Assembly: GCA_002323775.1 (NCBI GenBank) | Contig: DCPV01000124.1 | Coordinates: 1,336 to 12,583, forward strand | DNA: 11,248 nucleotides | Direction of reading: 5' to 3' | Source of the DNA: Firmicutes bacterium UBA1535 | GTDB lineage: Bacteria; Bacillota; Clostridia; Tissierellales; Sedimentibacteraceae | Part shown: piece by piece, positions 1-6,784 of the stretch | Numbering within the stretch: position 1 is the first letter of the stretch | Layout of the letters: each line of letters starts with the position of its first letter | Made by a program: the position numbers and the translations under genes | The notes under the pieces: generated by a model | The model's database searches: none | What the model was told of the DNA's origin: nothing | Seen by the model: only the letters and a program-made list of their open reading frames with translations

Positions 1-44
1 AAATAAAAATACCGACACTCCGAGCATAATTGCCCAGACGGTCG
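1..44 (-). terminator. Intrinsic terminator (expression platform of the ZTP riboswitch)
   Basis: On the minus strand CCGAC (44-40) pairs with GUCGG (16-12), and UCUGGGCA (38-31) pairs with UGCUCGGA (26-19) around an AUUA loop. UAUUUUUAUUU follows. The 5' arm contains CCGUC and CUGGGCA, the same bases the aptamer needs for its pseudoknot and 3' hairpin. Ligand-bound aptamer and terminator are therefore mutually exclusive. This predicts an ON switch: ligand binding prevents termination. Confidence 0.87.
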
Positions 45-97
45 GCTACAATTCATAACTATATTTCCTGTGGTTAATTCCACTTCCGTCAGTCATA
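31..97 (-). promoter_or_regulatory. ZTP (pfl-type) riboswitch aptamer
   Basis: Read on the minus strand, this segment has the ZTP/ZMP aptamer layout. P1 pairs AUGACU (96-91) with AGUUAU (60-55). P2 pairs GUGG (83-80) with CCAC (73-70). A 3' hairpin, GCC (46-44) with GGC (34-32), carries the family's conserved CUGGGCA end (37-31). GACGG (90-86) can pair with CCGUC (41-37), which is the expected pseudoknot; the usual GGCG/CGCC pair is replaced by a compensating one. The family senses the purine intermediate ZMP/ZTP (AICAR nucleotides), which accumulates when 10-formyl-tetrahydrofolate is short. It usually switches on purine or one-carbon genes. The regulated gene lies beyond the left edge and cannot be seen. 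Confidence 0.9.
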
Positions 98-135
98 TAT
101 ACAATAAATCAAATTTATTGCTATGAACTAATAAA

Positions 136-164
136 ATATTAACACTTAAAATAAAATATGTCAA
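136..164 (-). promoter_or_regulatory. Sigma-A promoter of the riboswitch transcript
   Basis: A perfect TTGACA (164-159) is followed by a 17-nt spacer and TAATAT (141-136) on the minus strand. Transcription would start near 129, about 30 nt before the aptamer. The interval 165-304, between this promoter and the divergent chemoreceptor promoter, is A+T-rich and shows no gene or clear site. Confidence 0.8.
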
Positions 165-304
165 TTAATAATTTACAGTTATATTAATAATATTATTTTA
201 TCTAATTTTAACTTATACTTTGATATTAATAATTAAATATTCTAAGTACAATACAATGTTTATCAAATAAATATTAATTTAACAAAAATACCATAAAATA
301 CATA

Positions 305-331
305 TAAATATTTTTCAATAAGTGCCGATAT
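305..331 (+). promoter_or_regulatory. SigD (sigma-28) motility promoter
   Basis: TAAA (305-308), a 15-nt spacer and GCCGATAT (324-331) match the Bacillus SigD consensus TAAA-N15-GCCGATAT at every position. It lies 42 bp before the chemoreceptor start codon. This places the receptor in the flagellar/chemotaxis regulon. Confidence 0.9.
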
Positions 332-373
332 AAATATAATGATTTATATTTGTACTAAAATTGGAGGAATTAT

Positions 374-2341
374 ATGAAATCTATAAAATTGAAGTTAACG
401 GCTGCATTTACTGCACTTATACTATTTGTGGTGCTTTCAATTGGGATTACTATTATTAGCATTGTTAGTAATAATCTTATAAAAAATGCTTATCGTGATT
501 TGGAACTCGTAGCAAAAACAGAAGCTAAATACATAACTTCTGAGATAGAAAAGGAATTGGGATATGTTGATGCTCTTGCACAGAATTCAATAATTACTGA
601 TGATTCTGTTTCATTGCAAAGCAAAACTGCTTTTTTTGAAGCCGAAGCATCAAGAAGCGGATATGTATTATTTGCATTTGCAGATAAAAATGGAAAGGCT
701 ACTTTATTCAATAAAGGAAATGAAAAAAATGATGTGGCTGACCGTGAGTTTTTTCAAAAAGCAATTAATGGTGAACTTGCCGTATCTGACCTTCTCTTTA
801 GTAAGTTGGATGGAAAGCCAGTCATTGTATTCGCTTCTCCTGTGAGGGTTAATGGTAAAATAACAGGTGTTTTGTATGGTAGAAAAGATGGATTGTTTTT
901 AAGTGAAATTAGTAAGAATATTACATATAGGGATACCGGATATGGTTATATGATAAATAATCAAGGAGTTACAGTTGCTCATAAAAATACAGACCTCGTT
1001 CTTGCTCAAGATAACGATATAGAAAACGCAAAAGCAGATAAGAAATTAAATGAATTAGGAAAGTTAACCGAAAGGATGATTGAGCGTAAGGCAGGAAGCG
1101 GTCAATATACTTATAATAACAAAACTAAGCTTATGGGATTTGTTCCTATAGAAAACACCTCGTGGATTGTTTCTTTGACAGTTGAAAAAAATGAAATATT
1201 GCAAGATGTAAATTCTTTGATACAACTGCTATTGATAATATGTGTTATTATTGTGTTATTGGCAATTGCTACAACATACCTTATCAGTGTTGGGATTACA
1301 AAATCGATAAAAAAGGTTACTGAAGCTGCAAAACAAATTGCTGATGGAAATTTTGATGTGAATTTTCTTGTAAAGTCTCAAGACGAAACTGGACAACTCG
1401 CTAATGCCTTTAGACTTACTATTGACAGGCTGATAAATTATCAAGAATATATTAACGAAATTTCTAATGTATTGCTTAGTATATCAAATGGAGATTTAAC
1501 TGTAAATCTTCAAAAAGAATATGAGGGTCAATTTAAAAAAATTAAGGACAATATGTTGTCTATGATAGAGAATTTAAGTTCTACAATATTACAGATAAGT
1601 GAGTCCGCACAACAGGTTGATAATGGCGCTCAGCAGGTAGCAAGTGGTGCTCAGGACTTATCACAAGGAGCAAGCTCACAATCAGGCGCAATTGAAGATT
1701 TGTCCTTGTCTATTGAAAAATTTGCTGAGCAGGTTAAATTAAATGCACAGAATGCTAAAATGGCACAGGATAAAGCAGAAAATGCAGGTCAAGAGCTTGA
1801 AAACAGCAACAAGCAGATGGAAAATATGGTTTTGGCAATGGAACAAATTGCATTGAAATCATCTGAAATATCTAAAATTATTAAAGCTATTGATGATATT
1901 GCATTCCAAACAAATATTTTAGCTTTAAATGCGGCGGTTGAAGCTGCAAGAGCCGGAGAGGCTGGAAAGGGCTTTGCTGTTGTAGCAGATGAGGTTAGAA
2001 ATCTGGCAACAAAATCATCAGAGGCAGCTAAGAATACAGCGAATTTGATAGAGGACACAATCAATGCGGTTAAAAATGGTACAAGCATAGCCAATGAAAC
2101 AAAAGTTGTTTTAAAAGAGGTAGTTTCAAGTGTAGGAAAATCTGTAATGTTGGTTAATGAAATTTCTGAAGCATCAAATCAACAGGCAGATTCGCTATCT
2201 CAAACACTGGAAGCACTGGAGCAGGTTAATGTGGTTGTCCAAACAAATTCTGCTACTGCTGAAGAAAGTTCAGCGACGAGTGAGGAATTATCCGGTCAGG
2301 CAGATGTGTTAAAAAATATATCAAGTCATTTTAGAATTTAG
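374..2341 (+). CDS. Methyl-accepting chemotaxis protein (Cache-type sensor)
   Basis: This 655-residue transmembrane chemoreceptor senses an extracellular ligand and controls CheA/CheW signalling to the flagella. Transmembrane segment 1 is about residues 9-31. The extracellular Cache-like sensor covers about 35-280 and includes a [12 protein letters not shown] stretch near 123-134. Transmembrane segment 2 is about 282-307. A HAMP domain follows at about 308-360, and a second HAMP-like stretch lies at about 360-408 (SNGDLTVNL). The rest is a long cytoplasmic coiled coil whose hairpin tip at about 501-545 is canonical ([20 protein letters not shown], then [12 protein letters not shown]). It ends in SSHFRI, with no C-terminal pentapeptide for CheR/CheB. 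The start follows GGAGG at 363-367 with 6-nt spacing, downstream of a perfect SigD promoter. The ligand cannot be told from the sequence. Confidence 0.96.
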   Translation: MKSIKLKLTAAFTALILFVVLSIGITIISIVSNNLIKNAYRDLELVAKTEAKYITSEIEKELGYVDALAQNSIITDDSVSLQSKTAFFEAEASRSGYVLFAFADKNGKATLFNKGNEKNDVADREFFQKAINGELAVSDLLFSKLDGKPVIVFASPVRVNGKITGVLYGRKDGLFLSEISKNITYRDTGYGYMINNQGVTVAHKNTDLVLAQDNDIENAKADKKLNELGKLTERMIERKAGSGQYTYNNKTKLMGFVPIENTSWIVSLTVEKNEILQDVNSLIQLLLIICVIIVLLAIATTYLISVGITKSIKKVTEAAKQIADGNFDVNFLVKSQDETGQLANAFRLTIDRLINYQEYINEISNVLLSISNGDLTVNLQKEYEGQFKKIKDNMLSMIENLSSTILQISESAQQVDNGAQQVASGAQDLSQGASSQSGAIEDLSLSIEKFAEQVKLNAQNAKMAQDKAENAGQELENSNKQMENMVLAMEQIALKSSEISKIIKAIDDIAFQTNILALNAAVEAARAGEAGKGFAVVADEVRNLATKSSEAAKNTANLIEDTINAVKNGTSIANETKVVLKEVVSSVGKSVMLVNEISEASNQQADSLSQTLEALEQVNVVVQTNSATAEESSATSEELSGQADVLKNISSHFRI

Positions 2342-2372
2342 TCATAGGCAAATTAGATATACTGTTTTAATG

Positions 2373-2378
2373 TATAAT
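2373..2378 (+). promoter_or_regulatory. Possible -10 element for the thioredoxin-like gene
   Basis: TATAAT stands alone in the 153-bp gap after the chemoreceptor gene, but no convincing -35 hexamer lies 16-18 nt upstream. If it is used, the mRNA leader would be about 110 nt and would include the nested inverted repeats at 2388-2433. Read-through from the chemoreceptor is equally possible, since no terminator is visible behind that gene. Confidence 0.3.
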
Positions 2379-2387
2379 GTGCTATAA

Positions 2388-2433
2388 ACCAAATGATTTA
2401 AAAAATCATAGTTTAAAAACTAATTATTTTGGT
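2388..2433. repeat. Nested inverted repeats able to form a three-way junction
   Basis: An outer pair, ACCAAA (2388-2393) and TTTGGT (2428-2433), encloses two perfect adjacent hairpins: TGATTT/AAATCA (2394-2399 with 2403-2408) and TAGTTT/AAACTA (2409-2414 with 2417-2422). No U-tract follows on either strand, so it is not an ordinary terminator. It lies between the chemoreceptor and the thioredoxin-like gene. All stems are A+T-rich and their stability is uncertain. Confidence 0.45.
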
Positions 2434-2494
2434 ATAAATAAAACATATAAGCCTATTATATAAATATAGAGCTAAAAAGGAGGCTGAATTTAAA

Positions 2495-2752
2495 ATGAAA
2501 AAAGTGCTAATGTTTTACTTGGAAAATTGTCCTCATTGTAAAAATGCACAAAAGATGATGGATGAGCTGGTAAGCAAAAATCCTGAATACAAAAATATAA
2601 AAATTGAAAAGGTAGAAGAAAGTAAAAACGTTAAAATAGCTAGTACTTATGACTATTATTATGTTCCGACATACTATGTTGATGGACAAAAAATACACGA
2701 AGGTGTTCCGACTTTAGAAAAAGTTGAGAATGTATTTAAAAAAGCAATATAA
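2495..2752 (+). CDS. Small thioredoxin/glutaredoxin-like protein with CPHC active site
   Basis: This 85-residue single-domain thioredoxin-fold protein probably performs thiol-disulfide exchange in the cytoplasm. It has no signal peptide or membrane segment. The redox motif C12-P-H-C15 follows the first beta strand (VLMFYLENCPHC), and the expected cis-proline is P58 in YVPTYYVDG. The length is typical of minimal glutaredoxin-like proteins and shorter than thioredoxin (about 105). A CPHC motif is best known from the oxidase DsbA, but here it sits in a small soluble protein, so it does not show direction of electron flow. GGAGG (2479-2483) lies 11 nt before the ATG. The gene is alone, with a terminator close behind it. 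No partner reductase is visible in the window. Confidence 0.88.
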   Translation: MKKVLMFYLENCPHCKNAQKMMDELVSKNPEYKNIKIEKVEESKNVKIASTYDYYYVPTYYVDGQKIHEGVPTLEKVENVFKKAI

Positions 2753-2760
2753 TAAAAAAT

Positions 2761-2801
2761 AAAAAATTCTTTAGAAATATTAAAATTCTAAAGAATTTTT
2801 T
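2761..2801. terminator. Bidirectional intrinsic terminator
   Basis: A perfect 16-bp inverted repeat (2761-2776 with 2786-2801, core ATTCTTTAGAA) has a 9-nt loop and begins with A6 and ends in T-runs. It therefore yields a U-tract on both strands. It sits between the convergent thioredoxin-like and DUF1836 genes and can serve both. A weaker hairpin, AAGAAG/CTTCTT, follows at 2810-2828 on the DUF1836 side. Confidence 0.88.
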
Positions 2802-2857
2802 TATCGAATAAGAAGTTTTAACCTTCTTGTTTAAAATAAATTGTATTATATATTGGT

Positions 2858-3394
2858 CTAAGATTCTTCGTCAATCTTCGTATCATCAATAATATCAGGC
2901 TCATTCAATAGCTTTATCAGTTCTTTACAAGCTAATTGACGTGTGTAGCTGGATATCGCAAGTTGCAGTGCCGACATCATTATATCCTTTTTTTGTTTGC
3001 TTGCAGGGAGTTCCTTTGCTACTGCATTTAATTCCTCATCTAAAATTTTGAGTGTAACATCATATAAATCATTAATAACTTGATCATCTATTCCTGTCTT
3101 TATTAGAGTGTCAACCTCTTTAATAGGTAGGACCTGCTTTAATAAACAAATACCTGTCAGATAAGCAATATGCTCCTTAGTATATTTCTTGCCTTGTGAA
3201 CGAGGCAGAATACCCATTTTTGAGTAATTATTAATCATAGAAGAAGTCAGATTATCCTCCTCTGACAAATCAATCAACTGACGCATCATATATAACTTTA
3301 ATTGATCCATGTAAAGCGGTATATCAGGAATGAATTCCCATTTTACTGGTCTGTGTTGTAGTAATTTTTCTTTTAATTGTTCTATATTATCCAA
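2858..3394 (-). CDS. DUF1836 family protein, probable DNA-binding regulator
   Basis: This 178-residue soluble protein matches my recollection of the DUF1836 family found in Bacillota. Family-like features include W19-x-FIPDIPLYMDQ (about 19-31), LTSSMINNYSKMGILP (about 49-64) and KKYTKEHIAYLTGICLLKQVLPIKEV (about 69-94). The middle part resembles a MerR-like winged helix: a helix-turn-helix, then K-x-Y, then a helix with hydrophobic spacing. The rest is helical and ends in an acidic tail (EPDIIDDTKIDEES). The start codon is TTG. It is preferred because GAGG (3406-3403) lies 8 nt before it and because the next in-frame Met (29) would remove the conserved N-terminus. It is divergent from the radical SAM gene, which suggests that it controls that gene, itself or both. 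The family's biochemical role is not established. Confidence 0.85.
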   Translation of the reverse strand: MDNIEQLKEKLLQHRPVKWEFIPDIPLYMDQLKLYMMRQLIDLSEEDNLTSSMINNYSKMGILPRSQGKKYTKEHIAYLTGICLLKQVLPIKEVDTLIKTGIDDQVINDLYDVTLKILDEELNAVAKELPASKQKKDIMMSALQLAISSYTRQLACKELIKLLNEPDIIDDTKIDEES

Positions 3395-3491
3395 TGTTAT
3401 AACCTCTTTCTTCTAAAGTAAATTTATTATCAGTTTTACATTTCACAGCTTATTTGTATATTCTATTTTTCATATATTTAATTTTAAATCC

Positions 3492-3523
3492 AGTCTTAGA
3501 CTATAAATATTGTATCATAGACT
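3492..3523. promoter_or_regulatory. Candidate operator: TAGACT repeats at the DUF1836 promoter
   Basis: The 11-bp palindrome AGTCTtAGACT (3492-3502) covers the predicted start point. A second TAGACT (3518-3523) lies in the -10/-35 spacer, exactly 21 bp (two helical turns) from the TAGACT at 3497-3502. Repeated half-sites on one DNA face at this place suggest repression, possibly autoregulation by DUF1836. The binding protein is an inference. Confidence 0.45.
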
Positions 3524-3537
3524 TAAAATTTTATCAA
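3509..3537 (-). promoter_or_regulatory. Promoter of the DUF1836 gene
   Basis: TTGATA (3537-3532), a 17-nt spacer and TACAAT (3514-3509) lie on the minus strand. TG one base before the -10 (TGaTACAAT) makes it an extended -10. The start point would be near 3502, giving a leader of about 107 nt. Confidence 0.75.
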
Positions 3538-3578
3538 TATGATATTATTTAATCTATTAAAAATATTTAAAAACTATA

Positions 3579-3607
3579 TTGACATATTGATAACGAGGTA
3601 ATATAAT
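3579..3607 (+). promoter_or_regulatory. Consensus sigma-A promoter of the radical SAM gene
   Basis: TTGACA (3579-3584), a 17-nt spacer and TATAAT (3602-3607) match the sigma-A consensus perfectly. Transcription would begin near 3614 and leave a leader of about 53 nt. Such a promoter should be strong unless repressed. Confidence 0.87.
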
Positions 3608-3666
3608 TAAAACAACAATGATATATGGTAATGAAAAACATATAAAACAAAGGAAGGTTTATCGTT

Positions 3667-5109
3667 ATGAAAATTCGTGAAAAAATGGCTGAATTCGGCA
3701 TTAGTCATGCCTTGGATTCTATATGCAAAGATCCGGAAAGAAATCTTAATAAGCTTATGGCGTGGGCTGATAGCCTAGACGGACTAAATGGAAATCAGTT
3801 TGCAACGCAACGTCGTGTGATACGAGAAGTTGTAGAAAATACAGAACATCCATATCATAATTATATTTTAAAATTAGTACATGATATCGACTCGGAGAGC
3901 TTAAAAACTTTTTTTGTCAACTTTATAGTAAACGCAGGTCTTGTTGGTTGGAACAAACAACAGGAGTATCGTGATAAATATAAATGCAATGTGCCATGGA
4001 CTATACTTCTCGATCCTACCTCTGCTTGTAATTTGCATTGTACAGGTTGTTGGGCGGCAGAGTATGGAAATAAGTTAAATCTGTCATTTGATGAGATTGA
4101 TAATATAGTTACACAGGGAAAAGAGCTAGGCGTTTATTTTTACATATATACTGGCGGAGAGCCACTTGTTCGTAAAGATGATTTGATTAAAATTTGTGAA
4201 AAGCATCCGGACTGCGAATTTTTAAGCTTTACAAATGGAACATTGATTGATGAAAAATTTGCTGATGACATGCTGCGTGTTAAAAACTTTATTCCTGCTA
4301 TTTCAGTTGAAGGCTTTGAAGAAGCTACTGACGGCAGGAGAGGAAAAGGCACATATAAAAAAGTAGTGGAAGCAATGGAAATATTAAAGAAAAAACGCTT
4401 AATGTTTGGCATCTCCTGTTGTTACACAAAGGATAATTTTGAGTCAATAACATCACAAGAGTTCTATGATAAGATGATTGAGATGGGTTCACTTTTTGTT
4501 TGGTATTTTCATTATATGCCAGTAGGAAATGATGCCTCTGTCAATTTATTGCCTACGTCTGAACAACGTGTAGAAATGATTAAACGTTTAAGAGACTACC
4601 GTAATAGAAAGCCTATGTTTGCAATTGATTTTCAAAATGATGCAGAGTTTATGGAGGGCTGTATCGCAGGAGGAAGAAGATATTTGCATATCAATGCTAA
4701 TGGAGATATTGATCCATGTGTTTTTATACATTATAGCGATTCAAACATCAGAAACAAAACAATACTTGAAGCATTGACTTCACCACTTTTCATGGCATAC
4801 CACGATGGTCAGCCTTTTAATGATAATATGCTAATGCCGTGTCCAATGCTAGAAAATCCGCAAAAATTGCGTGGAATAATAGAGAGAACTGGTGCGAAAT
4901 CGACAGATTTGCAGTCGCCAGAATCAGTAGAGCATTTATGCTCTAAATGTGATAGTTATTCTGCTTGCTGGGCTTTGGAGGCTGAAAAGATATGGGAGGG
5001 CAGCCCTAATCAAAAATGGGTACAGGAAAAACTCGAAAGAAAAGCAAAAGAGGATGAGGAACGTATTAAGCAAAAGAGTAAAAACAAAAAACGAAAAGCA
5101 AAAGCTTAA
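3667..5109 (+). CDS. Radical SAM protein with SPASM-like C-terminal domain
   Basis: This 480-residue soluble enzyme uses a [4Fe-4S] cluster to cleave S-adenosylmethionine. The cluster motif is C121-NLH-C125-TG-C128, and the SAM-binding GGEP lies at 163-166. An N-terminal helical region of about 110 residues precedes the core. The C-terminal part follows the SPASM pattern for auxiliary Fe-S clusters: C332-x13-G346-x4-C351, a gap, then C425-x2-C428-x5-C434. The final Cys of the usual pattern is Glu438, and an extra C392 lies in the gap. The tail (451-480) is strongly charged and ends in a Lys/Arg-rich run. SPASM enzymes often modify peptides, proteins or cofactors, but no small precursor gene is visible next to it, so the substrate is unknown. 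GGAAGG (3652-3657) precedes the ATG by 9 nt. The gene is monocistronic and divergent from DUF1836. Confidence 0.93.
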   Translation: MKIREKMAEFGISHALDSICKDPERNLNKLMAWADSLDGLNGNQFATQRRVIREVVENTEHPYHNYILKLVHDIDSESLKTFFVNFIVNAGLVGWNKQQEYRDKYKCNVPWTILLDPTSACNLHCTGCWAAEYGNKLNLSFDEIDNIVTQGKELGVYFYIYTGGEPLVRKDDLIKICEKHPDCEFLSFTNGTLIDEKFADDMLRVKNFIPAISVEGFEEATDGRRGKGTYKKVVEAMEILKKKRLMFGISCCYTKDNFESITSQEFYDKMIEMGSLFVWYFHYMPVGNDASVNLLPTSEQRVEMIKRLRDYRNRKPMFAIDFQNDAEFMEGCIAGGRRYLHINANGDIDPCVFIHYSDSNIRNKTILEALTSPLFMAYHDGQPFNDNMLMPCPMLENPQKLRGIIERTGAKSTDLQSPESVEHLCSKCDSYSACWALEAEKIWEGSPNQKWVQEKLERKAKEDEERIKQKSKNKKRKAKA

Positions 5110-5198
5110 TATATTTTTTAAAATATTAAGATATATTAAAGCCAAGCAGCATATAATTAAAAGTAGAATTTAACCTTTAAAATATTATTTAACAAATG

Positions 5199-5239
5199 AA
5201 AATCCAACAATCTTGATATACTCAGATTGTTGGATTTTT
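5199..5239. terminator. Intrinsic terminator between convergent genes
   Basis: A 15-bp perfect stem, AAAATCCAACAATCT (5199-5213) with its complement (5224-5238), has a 10-nt loop and runs into T5 on the plus strand. It ends the radical SAM transcript about 90 nt after its stop. On the minus strand it leaves TTTT after the stem, so it may also stop the ABC operon, less efficiently. Nothing else is evident in 5110-5291. Confidence 0.88.
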
Positions 5240-5291
5240 ATTGTCTAAATATTAATCTTAAAATTAATAAATTAAAATTCCTAAGTTATTC

Positions 5292-6089
5292 TTATAAGTT
5301 TATTTTCTTCTCAATTAAATATCCTGAAGTCAGCATTAGAACTGCTGAAACTATAATGTTAAATACTATTATTACTCCGAAAATTCTAAACATTGAAGAT
5401 GATGGATAAGTTATTGTCATATCATTTATTTGTTTAGTTAAAACATCGAACTGAAAAGCTTCTCCGATAAAATTCATTAGCTTGCCATAAATAAAGTTTA
5501 AAGCTATAAATATTATAAAGCTTATCAAGCCACCAAATTTAGTATTGGAAAATATGCTTTTTCTTATTGTCATTGCAGAATAAACTATAAGTGCGAATAC
5601 TATTACGCTTATTAATAGCATTATAACTATTAGTAGTATATCCCCTAGGTTCATTCCAAACTGCATAATTACAACTGAATTGAATCCATTTATTATCTCG
5701 CTTATACCTTTCATTATTAGTGAGAAATCACCTGTTGTTCTAAGTGCAATAACCACCAGATTAAGGAATAAAAATATAAAGTATGATAAGAAAAGTATCA
5801 ACCCCTCTGTAATTATGAAAATAAGCTTTGAACCTATTATTTTATATCCGCTGTTAGGTGTCATAAACAGCATATAGCCTGTCTTTTTATTTAGATCATC
5901 ACTATATGTTCTGATTAACTCATATAGATATAGGATTACCAGAGCAATAGAAGAAAGTGATAAGAATAAGGCTATACCTTCTTCCTTAAAAGCTAATCCT
6001 ATTCCGATATTTGCTATAATTGCAGTTACTAAAAGTATTAATAATAATTTAGATTTTTTTATAAATTCATATTTTATAAGTTTTAACAT
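5292..6089 (-). CDS. ABC-2 type transporter permease
   Basis: This 265-residue integral membrane protein has about six hydrophobic segments, near residues 15-34, 38-58, 88-117, 148-172, 187-204 and 233-257. The positive N-terminus (KLIKYEFIKKSK) is typical of ABC-2 permeases. It is probably the membrane half of an exporter powered by the ATPase gene just upstream. Its ATG overlaps the ATPase stop by one base (TAATG), and its AAGGAGG (6106-6100) lies inside the ATPase gene, so translation is likely coupled. With only one permease gene, the transporter is probably a homodimer. The substrate is unknown. By analogy with YtrA-controlled systems, an envelope-stress or antimicrobial-peptide role is plausible but unproven. 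Confidence 0.9.
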   Translation of the reverse strand: MLKLIKYEFIKKSKLLLILLVTAIIANIGIGLAFKEEGIALFLSLSSIALVILYLYELIRTYSDDLNKKTGYMLFMTPNSGYKIIGSKLIFIITEGLILFLSYFIFLFLNLVVIALRTTGDFSLIMKGISEIINGFNSVVIMQFGMNLGDILLIVIMLLISVIVFALIVYSAMTIRKSIFSNTKFGGLISFIIFIALNFIYGKLMNFIGEAFQFDVLTKQINDMTITYPSSSMFRIFGVIIVFNIIVSAVLMLTSGYLIEKKINL

Positions 6090-6784
6090 TATCTATATAC
6101 CTCCTTGTATATGTTCTCAATAGACATTTGTCTTTGCGTTCTTAATTCTTCAGCATCTCCTGAAAGTACAACTGTTGCATCTTTTATAAATACTACGCAG
6201 TCAAATAATTTTTCTATCTCATCAACTATATGGCTTGAGATTATAATAATTTTGCTCTCATCATACGAATTAACTATGGTGTCAATTATTGCCTCTCTTG
6301 CGATTATATCAATACCATTTAACGGCTCATCAAGCATATATATAGCAGCCTGTCTTGATAATGTCACAGCGATTTTTAGCTTTGCTGCAAGACCTGATGA
6401 AAGTGCTGATACTTTTTGATTAATGTCAATGTCAAGCTTTTTAATTAGATTAATACATTTATCTTTGTCAAAGTCTGCGTACATATCCTTGTAGTAGTCG
6501 ATTACTTCACTTACCTTGAATGAATCAACTAAGAAATTCTCTGTAGGCATATATGCAACAATTCCCTTTGTTAAATATGATACTGGCTCACCATTTATTA
6601 AAACATCTCCGGCACTCGCCTTGTGTAAGCCCGCAACTACCTTCATCAATGTTGTCTTACCACTTCCGTTAGGACCCATAAGCCCGTAGATTTTACCGCC
6701 TTCAAAATTCAAATTTACATTTATTAAAGCGGTTTTATTCAAATATTTTTTTGATAAATTTTTAATTTCTAATGAATTATTCAT
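6089..6784 (-). CDS. ABC transporter ATP-binding protein (YtrB-like)
   Basis: This 231-residue cytoplasmic ATPase subunit powers the downstream permease. Walker A is GPNGSGKT (37-44). Walker B ends in MLDEP with D152 and catalytic E153. The switch histidine is H185 (ISSH). The signature is LSSGL (128-132) instead of LSGGQ. The Q-loop position reads YMPTENF (78-84), with Glu or Thr where Gln is usual. Such changes occur in the small exporter ATPases paired with ABC-2 permeases, and all catalytic residues are kept, so it should be active. Its start overlaps the gntR-type gene by 8 nt, with AAGGAGG at 6796-6790. It is the middle gene of a three-gene operon. Confidence 0.94.
   Translation of the reverse strand: MNNSLEIKNLSKKYLNKTALINVNLNFEGGKIYGLMGPNGSGKTTLMKVVAGLHKASAGDVLINGEPVSYLTKGIVAYMPTENFLVDSFKVSEVIDYYKDMYADFDKDKCINLIKKLDIDINQKVSALSSGLAAKLKIAVTLSRQAAIYMLDEPLNGIDIIAREAIIDTIVNSYDESKIIIISSHIVDEIEKLFDCVVFIKDATVVLSGDAEELRTQRQMSIENIYKEVYR

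Noticed and set aside
1789..2094. Minus-strand open frame of 101 codons inside the chemoreceptor gene
   Set aside because: It lies antisense to the conserved signalling domain, and its composition (alanine/serine/phenylalanine-rich) is what that domain gives when read backwards.
4936..5173. Small frames on both strands over the 3' end of the radical SAM gene
   Set aside because: They are shadows of the lysine-rich tail of the enzyme (codons such as AAA/AAG give long open frames) and have no start signals. They are not a precursor peptide.
6105..6419. Plus-strand open frame of 104 codons opposite the ABC ATPase gene
   Set aside because: It is fully antisense to a clear ATPase with Walker B and signature motifs in the same region; there is no ribosome binding site.
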